Below, piece by piece: positions 6,889 to 16,849 of a DNA stretch of 64,000 bases (within the stretch, counting starts at the first letter, position 1; the number at the start of each line of letters is the position of its first letter). Below the pieces are notes generated by a model, which was given only the letters and a program-made list of their open reading frames with translations, had not been told where the DNA came from and ran no database searches. The stretch spans positions 1 through 64,000 of the forward strand of contig CAMBXL010000001.1 of the NCBI GenBank assembly GCA_945871905.1, given 5' to 3'. This stretch comes from Chitinophaga pinensis. Its GTDB lineage: Bacteria; Bacteroidota; Bacteroidia; NS11-12g; UBA955. A program made the position numbers and the translations under genes.

Positions 6889-9800
6889 TCAATCATTATC
6901 AAATGTAGTTCCTGATTCATGTTCACCTCCTTTAGCAATCACCTTTCCATTATATCCAATTACATCGTTTTGGGAAGCGTCAAAAACAGCAACAATTGCA
7001 TCTAAAACCTTCTTTTCAGGCAACTTGTAATAAGTACCATTTGGCAATTCATTTATATAACTCTCACCTTTTTTTGAGGTTTTTTCAATTTGTTTTAATA
7101 CTTTTCTGTCTGTAATTATTTTTAATTCTCCAGAAGTTTTTTCATCTCCATCTGTTCCAATCCAGTCTCCAGATTGATTATAAAAATCGGTTTCGCCATT
7201 AGGATCAATAATTGCGATTGGTGAATTTTTAAATGATGCATAGCTTGACCAAGAAGTATTTCTAACCGGATCCAAGCTCATCCACCTGCCCAACCTACTA
7301 TCATATATCCTTGCACCAAAATCATAACTACCTCCATTTACATTAATTTCATTGTCTTTTTCCATGGAGTTAAACCCGTACCTATACCCCTTATCCCACA
7401 CACTACAAACAGTTAAAGTATCTAATGTCATTGTAATGTAATACATACTTAAGTTATCAATATCAACAAATGGATTTGGGCTTGAACCATAACTTCCACT
7501 GCCTGTTATTACTTGACTAATTTCAATAGTTACATTTCCTGCATTTACTGAGGTAAAGTTTATACTTTGTGAACCTGTTACTGTATAAGTAGTTGATAAT
7601 GTACTTCCTCCTGGTCTAAAAATTCTAACTCTTACACTTTCTGTAAATCCCGTTATGTCACTAAATGCAACAATATCAAAATCTAAAGTATAATTAGTAT
7701 TGGCTGTTACAGCAACTGTTTTTGTAGCTAATGGTCGGCTTGTCCATATAGACTCAATGTGTAATACATTGCCAGTTGGGTTGCTAACTGTTATAGAGCC
7801 TGTTCCTGCAACAAATCCACCTACACTGCTGCTGCTAAAATCTTCTTGAGCTATATAATTATTGACATAAACTGTATCAACATAGGTGCTACATTGTTGT
7901 ATACCCTGTCTGCCTGGCATTGGGCTACCAAATGCATAATAGTCTGTGGCGCTCACCACTTCCGCATTATAGGCTATTAATCCATTGCCAGTACAAATGC
8001 CTGTTCTTCTGTCGCTTACCACTGCCAACACATTGCCTAAGTGATTGCTTAGTTCATAATGGCGTTTCCCTCTTATGTTTTCGTATTCATTGGCCTGTAA
8101 GGTGCTACTATTAGCTATATTACTTATTACCAATACTTGCTCCGCATTGTAAATACCTATACGACTGCTACCATATATATGGGATTCACTCCATCGGAAA
8201 GTATCTGTATCGTAAGTGTAGGTGCTCATGGTATTTCCTTGTGCATCACGAATATAATATGTTTCTTTGATATTTCCATTAGGTTGTGTTACTTTTTTAT
8301 AAACACGGTGTCCATCGGGGCTATACTCATACGCTAAATTTGGTTTAGCACTTCCACTGCTTCTGATTATACTTTTTATTTTGCCGTATACTGTCCATTT
8401 TATTTCCTGAATCTGTTCAGCTTGGTCGCTTATTAAGTTACCTATCTCGTCATAGCTGTAGTTGCCACTCAATTGGTCGTCAATATCATCGCCATAATTT
8501 GCCAATGGCACTACATCGTCCACATGGGTCAATTGGTTTTTGCCTGATGTATAATTGTAAGTAAAATTATCCATCAACAAAGCTCCACCACCCACATTAG
8601 TTCCATTTCTTTGCAAGGTCATAATGTTACCATTAGGGTCGTAACTAAAATGCTCTTCATAATCGCTTACAGCAGGTGCTGTAGTGCTCCATGTATTACT
8701 ACCTAAATTAACTTGATTATAAGTATAGGCATCTTTTATTCGGTTCAGTTGGTCGTAGTTATAGGCTCTTGCTTGTGGGTTAAAGGCATTCATAAATGGC
8801 AGAATAGCTGTTACCATGTGGCGAATGTTGCCATTATATAAGTTTGGAGACGCATTGCCCAATGTAGTTCCCACAGTACTTGGAGTAAACTGTTGTGCAA
8901 TAGTCAATGGATTTAATGTTCTGTTCATCCCAATTGGGGTATGATCGCCTTCATAGTAACCCAAACTAAATCCAAACACATCTTTTGCCACAAACTGATT
9001 GATAGAACTTCCGTTGCCATCTTGTCCTATATCTCTATCTTCTTGTAAGGTTGTACTATTTACACCTTTTAGCCAACCATGCAATGTGTATGCATAGTCT
9101 ACACCTTGAACTTTAAGTTCGCCCAATTCTGTTCTTTTGAGTGGCCCATGTAAATAATAACTATAATGTGCTTCTTTGTCCCAATGTACCATATTAGTAC
9201 TGGTGTAGGTGTTAATTATTCTGTTATCGCCATCATAACTGTACTTATGAGCAAACTGGTCGGCATGTTGCTTTTGATAAATGACTTGATTGACCTTACC
9301 ACTTACTAGGTCATATTCATAGTGGGTGGTTTTATAGGCTTGGTTAATATTACTTAGGTTTGGCATTTCTCTCATTAACACATCCACATTACCATGTATA
9401 TCATAAGTGTAATGAACAGCTTGGTTGTATGTGCCTGTAGCATTTGCACCTGAACTTAGGGTTTCAAAATATTGTATGCTACTTACTCTTCCTCTCATGT
9501 TGCGTTGTGTGAAATAAGTGTTACTTGGAAAAGTGCCAAAAGGAATATCATACAAGGTTCGTGTCACTTCTTTTTTGCTTGAAGCATTAATAAAATTAGC
9601 CAAACTGGTAGGGGAAAATGCCAAAGCAACGGTCATGGTGGTGGAACTTTGCATTTCACCAACCTCGGTTATTCTTCCCAAAGGGTCAAAATTAGTATAA
9701 CTATAAGATTTTGGAGATGTTGCATTTTGTTTAGCATTTCTACTTACTACCAATCTACCCACTTGGTCATACCAAAACTCACTTGCACCTCCATCGGGGG

Positions 9801-12800
9801 TTGTTTGCCATACCAACTGATTTAAAGTATTGTACTTATATCTTGTAGCCATATTATGACTTGGGAAACTACCTGTGGCATTGTTGTCTCTTGCATTTTT
9901 TACAGCCAATAAAAACGAAGGACTATTATTAATATTAACACCAGCAGGAGGTACTGTTTGTATCAAATTATCCGCTTGGTCATAATAATAGAGTGTATAA
10001 TGATATTGTAAATGCGGATAAGTAATGGTGTATGTTTCTTGATCAAAGGCAGTCATACACTTAGCGATGTATTTTTGTCTAAAATCATAACGCACACTAT
10101 CTATGTATTCTTGATAAGCTTTTTTAGCATGGAAATTAGCCATGGTTTCTAACCTGTCTTTGCATTGTGGTTTATATTCAAATGAATGAATAAAAGGTTT
10201 ATCACACAATTTTGCTGTATCTCTAAAAGTGCATGTGTCTTTGAGTTTGTATTTGACAGCTTGTCCCCTTAATGTGGTTCGATATATTGACCCATCTTTT
10301 AGAACTACTTTCACATCCACATGAAAATATTTAGTTGTATCACAGGCGATATTAGAAACTGGTTTGAAATTATAGAATTCAACTATTTTACTAAAATTGA
10401 TTTTATTGTTTAAGTTCTTAGTAAAAGATAAACCTATAACGCTACTGTCCCCACAATTGTCTTTAATTGAGAATTTTATTTGAGGCATTCTATTGTTTCT
10501 TGCCAAGAACTTCAAATTAGTTGAACATGATTTAATTGTATTTTTATATAAATACGTATTGGCATATTCATCATCATGAGGGGACATATTCCAACCAGAA
10601 TAAGCAAAATAGTTTCCTAAACTTCCTTTGTTTTCCGAAAAACTATTAAATAATTTTCTGAGTAAAGAAGTGTACTGAGTGTTTTTCATACAACAATCCC
10701 CTGGAACATCACCCATTTTAATACAGTCAGCATACATAAACATAAACGAGCGATAATATTCCCAACCCCAAGGAAACTTAGGTGGACGAGCATGAGGAAA
10801 ATTATTTAAACCACTTAGTGGAGTTGTAATTCCGTAAAAGTAATTCATAATTAAATTTAGTTTTACTGTATCTGGTGGTAAAATAGTTCCTTCGTAAAAA
10901 AATCTATTAAAAATATATATTAAATCTAAGTCACCATCTGTTAATGTTTTTAATTGAATAGCAAAATTCAAAAAACTATCGCAAGGTACAATCTTTTTAT
11001 TTGAAGCAGGGTTGCTAGGTGGAGGATTACCTCCATTTCCTTGACTTGGATTACTTGGGTAAGAGGTTTGTGGAGGTTTATCATAATAGCTATTGGTATA
11101 TGATGGGTGTTTGTCGTCGTCACAAGTAAAATCACAAGTTGGCACTTCAATATCGTCTTCAATAACTAAGTTTTCTAAAGCCGTTTTTTGATTTTGACTC
11201 CAGTTTGAATTAGGCAGCAAGGGTCCAGGAGATGGGTCTTCTTGACTTTCCCATGCCTCTTTACATTTTTGGAATGCACCCCAAAAGTCAAAACCTGCGG
11301 GAGTACATCCACTAAATATATTGTTAAATTCTGTTGGTGTAGGTGGATTAGGGCCAAAATTTATGAAACCATCTTGTAACTTATTACAAAAACAAGGCGA
11401 TAAATATTTGGTGTAGGTAGAATTGATTTGATAGGTGGCGTTATTTGAAGCATATAAATTGCCATATCCACTATATTGAGAGCCAGCATACCAGTCTTTA
11501 GGTTTATATGTTGAAATTTCAAATAATTGTTTATCATTATGTTGACTTATCTTAACTTCATTTTCAACATTAATGTCAAATATTTTTTTATTTTTTGGGG
11601 TGTAATTTTCTACATAAGGAATAAAGTCTTCTTTGAAATCTTTTAATAATAAATGATTTGTACTTGTATCGCTTTTGCCTAAGCATTTTTTAGCAAAATC
11701 CTCATAATCAAACCAAGTAAGATTAAATTTTAAATATTTATTGATAACATTAGTTGCTACTTCACGCATAAAATAAGAAGTGTCATAAAAATTACCACAG
11801 TATTCATTATACAAATGTTGAACAGCTATATTAAATTGATCACAATCTATACATTTTTTACATTGGGTTTTAGTATCCACAGAAATCCAGACAGCCATAG
11901 ATTGTTTTCTAATAGGATCTTGTTCATTCTTTACACATTCATCTGCATTTACCCAAGCTGAATCACATCTATTAGTATCAGCAGGTGAAATGTTGTTATT
12001 TTCACTAAAATGCTCGTAAGACCAAACCGATAGTTTATTTACATCACATAAACCTGGTGTTTTAACGATCAATCCGTCCTCTACCATTTTATCAAAAACC
12101 TCTTTAAAACTTCTGTGAGTACTTGAAAATCTTAGAGCTCTACCATTAGGAACATTACTAGCCCCAAATGGATGTTCATAATCGCATGCATCTCTACATA
12201 CATTGATTAACCTAGATTTTAATAAATCATAACTTGAAGATGTCAAATTGCAATCCACAAAACTTTGCATCCATAAATCTGCCTGACTTTCACAATTGGA
12301 TTTACAAGCATTGTCCATTCTTGTATTGATAGTAGCTTTTATTTCTCCAATAACATTGATATTATTTGATAAACTATCTTGTAGTTGAGTTGTATTTAAA
12401 AAACGAATTTGATAAAGTTGTTGTTGTGCTGTAGATAAAAACCCACAAGTAGGCGATAAGGCTTCTTTTATTTTTTGTTTTTCAGCCAAATAGAGCGCTC
12501 TATACATTTCCCACATTCTATCTAAATAAGGAGCACAATGGTTCCAATCCATATTATTAATACAGGTATTTAATTCAGAAATTAAAACAGAATTATCTGT
12601 TTTACACATGAATGTAGCATAAACCAATTGCCAAATTGATAATTCAGACGTTGTTTCTCCTTGTAGTGTTTTAATTAAATTCAATTTATTTTGCAATTCG
12701 GTTTTCTTAGAAACCCCTCTTCCATTGCTAGCAAAAAATGGGTCTAATCTGCCTGACGAAAAACCAACTCCAGCCATTTGCAGTGGATTTAAGAAGCCGC

Positions 12801-15651
12801 TATCGAGTGCCTCTTGCCATGAAGATACTTGATACATATTGTTGTCATAGGTATTACTACCCTTATCTTGAATACAATCATAATATTTACAGTATTCTGG
12901 ATGCTTGTTTAAAAGTGAATTAAGCCATTCTTCTTTGAAATATTTAACAAACTGTTCTGGACTTAATTCATTAATGGTATAAAAAACTCCACCAATTTCA
13001 ATTTTTATAATATTATTATTTACATCAAGATAATTTATTTGCGGATTGTTTGGGTCATCAGGATCTCCAGATGAATACCAATATTTTTGATAATTAAAAC
13101 CTAATTCACTATTCCCCTCTTCATCTAATAGACCTTTAAAAATATTGTTCTCTAAATCATAAAGGGCATATTGTCCACCTGGTCTTAAATCATTTTTGAT
13201 TATTTCTAACATGCTTTCGCAATTGTTAACATTATTATTGCATAATTCATTGCAAAAATTCAACAAATCATCAAACTGCGCATTGAAATAGTTTAAATCT
13301 TCTTCATTAATTTCAATACCTAATTCTGTTAATTTTAAACTTTGTTTATTAACATAATCTTCTCTACTTCCTAATTTAATCTCACAACTATCGCATGTGC
13401 TAGCACATTGAGAATAGTCAATTTTAGATAAATAATGTTGACGGTAACTGTTTTCTGTTTTTAATGTGTTGTTGCCTTTTATAAATTGGTTTTCATAAAA
13501 TTCTAAAGCCCCATAATTAATTTTTAGTTTTTTAATCAATGTGTAGCTTCCGATGGGCAAGTTCACTACAATTGGGGCATTGTTTAAATCGGCATCATTT
13601 GTAAAACTGTAATTTAATGGATTAGGTTCACAAAGGGTATCAAACTGAGAATCAACCTTTCCTAAAGTTCTAATGATTGACTGATTGCCAGTTATATTTG
13701 GATTACCATCTAACATTTCTTTATTGCACTCATCCAATAAACTGATTTCTAAATCATAAACACAGTCAAAACACAAATGTGATTTTGATGGGTCTGTATG
13801 CCTTGGAATTTCAATTTGATAATCGATAGTATAATTACTTTGCATAGGTACCATAAATACTTTATTACTGTATATATGGTCTGAAGCATATTGTAAATCT
13901 GCATTTGATTTCACATCAACTGTCATCGAAACTGAAGAGCCAATATTAGGTAATATTTGCACATTGCTTGGGGTATTACCAGCTAATGCAGTTGCTATAA
14001 CTCTACCAGATAAATCGAGATAAGATATACTAACCTGACCATTGGGATCTACTACCATATTTTTTTGGTAATGATATTTATAGCCGACGCTATTTCCAAA
14101 TAACATATCCAATTCCTCTTGGTCAGGTCGTCCATAATAATATTTGGTTTCATGCCCTGTCCCTAATTGGTGAGTAGGTCCTACCCCTCCTTGCCTTCTT
14201 ATTCTGCCTGTAGCATCAGGCGTATATTCTGTTACTGTAAATGGATATCCAAAACTATTGGCAATGTATTCATTATGTAAACGTGTAGTTGTGTTGAGTG
14301 AAAGGGGATTATTGGATGAATAATATAATCCTGCCCCACTTGCATCACTTAATGTATTGACTGGATTAGAACAATTACCATTGTCTAAATCAAAATCACT
14401 CCTTCTATAATGGGCATTGCTAACACTACTCAAATTAAAACCCGGATAGAATTTTAATTTGTTTTCAAATGCCGGTGCTGGCAAAATATTAACTGCTGGT
14501 CTGCCCAAATAATCATAAACAGTTTCACCTACGATGGCTTGTTGATCTGTATTAACCTTTGTAACAGTTTGTCTGTTGTGTAAACTGCCATCAAAATAAG
14601 CTATAATTTCTTTTTTCTTGCCCTCTTCTGCAAACACTGAAGAATATTGCCAATTAAGTTTAGGTTCATGTAATTTTATATCTGATAGAGATGAAATAGA
14701 CGCTATATATATGGCATCATTCCCTAAAGTAAAAGAACTTCCACTTGCGTTAGCAATATTTGGTCCATAATTTTGTGAACTCCAACTACCCTCAACACGG
14801 TGTGTAAAAAAAGCCCCAGTATAACCTACAGCCCTAACTCTCAATAATAAATATCCTCTCTCAAAAGCAGGAGTTAATTGATATGAATTATCTTTAATAG
14901 TTACTCTACTTGCGTTATTTTTAAAAGAATATTCAATATCTGTCGCTGCAACAGTTAAATTCAAGTTATCTGAATTGGCATAATCATCATACCATACCCA
15001 TTCTAAGTCATAGGCTTCCGCCCCAGAAATAGCATTCCAATTGATATTTATTTCTGTATTACTTGAATTGTAAGTTGCTAAATTAAATGTAGGTATAGTT
15101 GTTTTATCAATATCCTGGTATCGTTCAATAGAGGTTCCAATAGAAATTTTAACAAATGGAAGTGCTTGGGTATTACTTGGAGTAATGCTTACAATTTGGG
15201 CTTTATACCAAAATCCTCCTTCAAAAGTAAAAGTGTGTTTCTCCTTGTACTTTTCAACTAAGGTTTTATCATAATTGATATCAAGTGTAATATTTTGGGA
15301 TGCACCAATCGTGTTACCATATGCGTCTAATCGGTCAATTTGCACAATAGCAGTCAGGGAAAATTGAGGCAAATTACAATCTACTACTGTGTTCTGGTCC
15401 ACTTCTAGTGTTATATAATTCAGTGTTTTATGCAAATGATAATTACTTGGTGATATACTGGTACTAACCCCCAAACTATTTAAAAACAATTGATCGTACA
15501 CCAACAGCGTATCTCCTGTAGTAATGTTATTACACATTTTAAAACTGCGCAATTCAGGTTCTTTTCCTGCATAGGAATAACTGCTACAGATGTTTAAAAC
15601 CATGAACAAAAACAGGGTGATAAACGATTGACGATTGATGTACGAATTCAT
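6889..15651 (-). CDS. Giant RHS/YD-repeat protein with Cys-rich central region and RHS-associated core near the C-terminus
   Basis: Signal peptide; YD-type repeats (YKYNTLNQLVWQTTPDGGASEFWYDQVGRLVV, YSYDEIGNLISD, YEYSPDGHRVYKK); core HLGNVLAVVSDRR...DYYAFGSPMPGR...RYGFNSMEKDNE...LGRWMSLDP. Confidence 0.9.
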   Translation of the reverse strand: MNSYINRQSFITLFLFMVLNICSSYSYAGKEPELRSFKMCNNITTGDTLLVYDQLFLNSLGVSTSISPSNYHLHKTLNYITLEVDQNTVVDCNLPQFSLTAIVQIDRLDAYGNTIGASQNITLDINYDKTLVEKYKEKHTFTFEGGFWYKAQIVSITPSNTQALPFVKISIGTSIERYQDIDKTTIPTFNLATYNSSNTEININWNAISGAEAYDLEWVWYDDYANSDNLNLTVAATDIEYSFKNNASRVTIKDNSYQLTPAFERGYLLLRVRAVGYTGAFFTHRVEGSWSSQNYGPNIANASGSSFTLGNDAIYIASISSLSDIKLHEPKLNWQYSSVFAEEGKKKEIIAYFDGSLHNRQTVTKVNTDQQAIVGETVYDYLGRPAVNILPAPAFENKLKFYPGFNLSSVSNAHYRRSDFDLDNGNCSNPVNTLSDASGAGLYYSSNNPLSLNTTTRLHNEYIANSFGYPFTVTEYTPDATGRIRRQGGVGPTHQLGTGHETKYYYGRPDQEELDMLFGNSVGYKYHYQKNMVVDPNGQVSISYLDLSGRVIATALAGNTPSNVQILPNIGSSVSMTVDVKSNADLQYASDHIYSNKVFMVPMQSNYTIDYQIEIPRHTDPSKSHLCFDCVYDLEISLLDECNKEMLDGNPNITGNQSIIRTLGKVDSQFDTLCEPNPLNYSFTNDADLNNAPIVVNLPIGSYTLIKKLKINYGALEFYENQFIKGNNTLKTENSYRQHYLSKIDYSQCASTCDSCEIKLGSREDYVNKQSLKLTELGIEINEEDLNYFNAQFDDLLNFCNELCNNNVNNCESMLEIIKNDLRPGGQYALYDLENNIFKGLLDEEGNSELGFNYQKYWYSSGDPDDPNNPQINYLDVNNNIIKIEIGGVFYTINELSPEQFVKYFKEEWLNSLLNKHPEYCKYYDCIQDKGSNTYDNNMYQVSSWQEALDSGFLNPLQMAGVGFSSGRLDPFFASNGRGVSKKTELQNKLNLIKTLQGETTSELSIWQLVYATFMCKTDNSVLISELNTCINNMDWNHCAPYLDRMWEMYRALYLAEKQKIKEALSPTCGFLSTAQQQLYQIRFLNTTQLQDSLSNNINVIGEIKATINTRMDNACKSNCESQADLWMQSFVDCNLTSSSYDLLKSRLINVCRDACDYEHPFGASNVPNGRALRFSSTHRSFKEVFDKMVEDGLIVKTPGLCDVNKLSVWSYEHFSENNNISPADTNRCDSAWVNADECVKNEQDPIRKQSMAVWISVDTKTQCKKCIDCDQFNIAVQHLYNEYCGNFYDTSYFMREVATNVINKYLKFNLTWFDYEDFAKKCLGKSDTSTNHLLLKDFKEDFIPYVENYTPKNKKIFDINVENEVKISQHNDKQLFEISTYKPKDWYAGSQYSGYGNLYASNNATYQINSTYTKYLSPCFCNKLQDGFINFGPNPPTPTEFNNIFSGCTPAGFDFWGAFQKCKEAWESQEDPSPGPLLPNSNWSQNQKTALENLVIEDDIEVPTCDFTCDDDKHPSYTNSYYDKPPQTSYPSNPSQGNGGNPPPSNPASNKKIVPCDSFLNFAIQLKTLTDGDLDLIYIFNRFFYEGTILPPDTVKLNLIMNYFYGITTPLSGLNNFPHARPPKFPWGWEYYRSFMFMYADCIKMGDVPGDCCMKNTQYTSLLRKLFNSFSENKGSLGNYFAYSGWNMSPHDDEYANTYLYKNTIKSCSTNLKFLARNNRMPQIKFSIKDNCGDSSVIGLSFTKNLNNKINFSKIVEFYNFKPVSNIACDTTKYFHVDVKVVLKDGSIYRTTLRGQAVKYKLKDTCTFRDTAKLCDKPFIHSFEYKPQCKDRLETMANFHAKKAYQEYIDSVRYDFRQKYIAKCMTAFDQETYTITYPHLQYHYTLYYYDQADNLIQTVPPAGVNINNSPSFLLAVKNARDNNATGSFPSHNMATRYKYNTLNQLVWQTTPDGGASEFWYDQVGRLVVSRNAKQNATSPKSYSYTNFDPLGRITEVGEMQSSTTMTVALAFSPTSLANFINASSKKEVTRTLYDIPFGTFPSNTYFTQRNMRGRVSSIQYFETLSSGANATGTYNQAVHYTYDIHGNVDVLMREMPNLSNINQAYKTTHYEYDLVSGKVNQVIYQKQHADQFAHKYSYDGDNRIINTYTSTNMVHWDKEAHYSYYLHGPLKRTELGELKVQGVDYAYTLHGWLKGVNSTTLQEDRDIGQDGNGSSINQFVAKDVFGFSLGYYEGDHTPIGMNRTLNPLTIAQQFTPSTVGTTLGNASPNLYNGNIRHMVTAILPFMNAFNPQARAYNYDQLNRIKDAYTYNQVNLGSNTWSTTAPAVSDYEEHFSYDPNGNIMTLQRNGTNVGGGALLMDNFTYNYTSGKNQLTHVDDVVPLANYGDDIDDQLSGNYSYDEIGNLISDQAEQIQEIKWTVYGKIKSIIRSSGSAKPNLAYEYSPDGHRVYKKVTQPNGNIKETYYIRDAQGNTMSTYTYDTDTFRWSESHIYGSSRIGIYNAEQVLVISNIANSSTLQANEYENIRGKRHYELSNHLGNVLAVVSDRRTGICTGNGLIAYNAEVVSATDYYAFGSPMPGRQGIQQCSTYVDTVYVNNYIAQEDFSSSSVGGFVAGTGSITVSNPTGNVLHIESIWTSRPLATKTVAVTANTNYTLDFDIVAFSDITGFTESVRVRIFRPGGSTLSTTYTVTGSQSINFTSVNAGNVTIEISQVITGSGSYGSSPNPFVDIDNLSMYYITMTLDTLTVCSVWDKGYRYGFNSMEKDNEINVNGGSYDFGARIYDSRLGRWMSLDPVRNTSWSSYASFKNSPIAIIDPNGETDFYNQSGDWIGTDGDEKTSGELKIITDRKVLKQIEKTSKKGESYINELPNGTYYKLPEKKVLDAIVAVFDASQNDVIGYNGKVIAKGGEHESGTTFDND
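7267..7482 (-). repeat. Expressed-copy RHS core segment shared, in inverted orientation, with cassettes at 1-134, 1675-1820 and 3581-3621
   Basis: Direct base comparison: 7379-7482 is the exact reverse complement of 1-104; 7267-7412 is nearly identical to the reverse complement of 1675-1820. Confidence 0.85.
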
Positions 15652-15731
15652 TGTTTATTAATTTTAAATTTAATTTTGTTCCTTTAATCTATACCAGGGA
15701 GAATTGATTTTTGTTTCAAGTAAATTGGACT

Positions 15732-16124
15732 TTATTGCCACTCTGTTGTTTTCATTAAAAACAAGCCACTACCTTGACCTGACCCTGATATTCTCTCACA
15801 TTCTAATTCTGTTTCAGTATTCCAAGCAAACCTATATTTTTGAGGTTGATCACCAATTACAGCTATAATTTCCATGGTATCTGAGTTGTTAATCCAACGC
15901 CAAGTGCCACTAGAAAAATACTTACCGTCAGATTTAAAATAATGATGTATCCCACTTCCTTTGTTATACCAATTTTTATTATTGGTTAAAGAAGTTTTGT
16001 TTAGGGTTTTGGAGGGAGTGGTTGTAGTCGGAGGGGTATCGTCTTTGTCTCCACAAGCTGTAAATCCGATAATTAATGCTGGCAATAATGCCCATACTGT
16101 TTGTTTAATTGTTCTTTTGTTCAT
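15732..16124 (-). CDS. Lipocalin-like putative lipoprotein
   Basis: Lipobox-like LIIGFTACGDKDD; short beta-rich domain with SSGTWRWINNSDTMEI. Confidence 0.5.
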   Translation of the reverse strand: MNKRTIKQTVWALLPALIIGFTACGDKDDTPPTTTTPSKTLNKTSLTNNKNWYNKGSGIHHYFKSDGKYFSSGTWRWINNSDTMEIIAVIGDQPQKYRFAWNTETELECERISGSGQGSGLFLMKTTEWQ

Positions 16125-16144
16125 ATTTATTTATTTAAATTGGT

Positions 16145-16849
16145 TTAATTTATATTATTAATAAGTGTGTAGTTTTTGTATTTTTCTTTTACTCTTATTT
16201 TTCTTCCTATTATTGTTACAAATTGAGATGGTTTGAAAAAGCTGTTGGAGAGGTTTATTTGATTAATGTCTTGGTATTTAATGATTAATTTATTACGTAT
16301 ACTATTTTTTTTTGCATTTTCTCTGTTATCTAAAAAGAAAATTGAAATACTTTGTATTAGAAAATTGGTTTTGTTAAAAATGATAATACTGTGTGAAATA
16401 CCTGGCAAACTGGAATAAATGGTATATTCTGCTTTATTATCTCCTAAATCCTTAAAGTTTACCGATTGATAGGCTTGGCTTAAACTGTCTATAAAATTAA
16501 TATTTTTTAATAAATTAGCTTTTTGAAAAACAGTGTCTATCATGATGGTTTTGTTTTGATGATCTAACATGCACGTATAAAGTGTATCGTATGAAAGTTC
16601 TATATCGTTCATTTTATAGTACATCATTTTTTCTTTTATTCTAACAATACCATTCACTGAATAACTCGGTGATTTTTGAAGATAGTTGTTGTAATAGTCG
16701 AATCTTATATTAAAACTAATACTTCCTTTTGTATATGCTGTATTAATTTTCTTGAAATCTTCAACAAAATTTTGTGAAAATGATACTTTTAAAACAAAAC
16801 CATTCAAAAGCAATAAAAATAGATATTTATTAATTTTTTCCTTTAACAT
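16145..16849 (-). CDS. Periplasmic LolA/LolB-like protein, RHS operon accessory
   Basis: Signal peptide; NGIVRIKEKMMYYKMNDIE-type strands; overlaps 3' end of the 2271-aa gene. Confidence 0.4.
   Translation of the reverse strand: MLKEKINKYLFLLLLNGFVLKVSFSQNFVEDFKKINTAYTKGSISFNIRFDYYNNYLQKSPSYSVNGIVRIKEKMMYYKMNDIELSYDTLYTCMLDHQNKTIMIDTVFQKANLLKNINFIDSLSQAYQSVNFKDLGDNKAEYTIYSSLPGISHSIIIFNKTNFLIQSISIFFLDNRENAKKNSIRNKLIIKYQDINQINLSNSFFKPSQFVTIIGRKIRVKEKYKNYTLINNIN

Noticed and set aside
6889-6891. TGA as a sense codon (alternative genetic code)
   Set aside because: TGA ends other well defined genes in the window (e.g. 41812-41814), so only a local explanation is reasonable.
7900-10060. Periodic protein repeats in the RHS genes as CRISPR or DNA tandem repeats
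   Set aside because: They are degenerate YD peptide repeats, not repeated DNA units; I found no CRISPR-like repeat-spacer pattern in the window.
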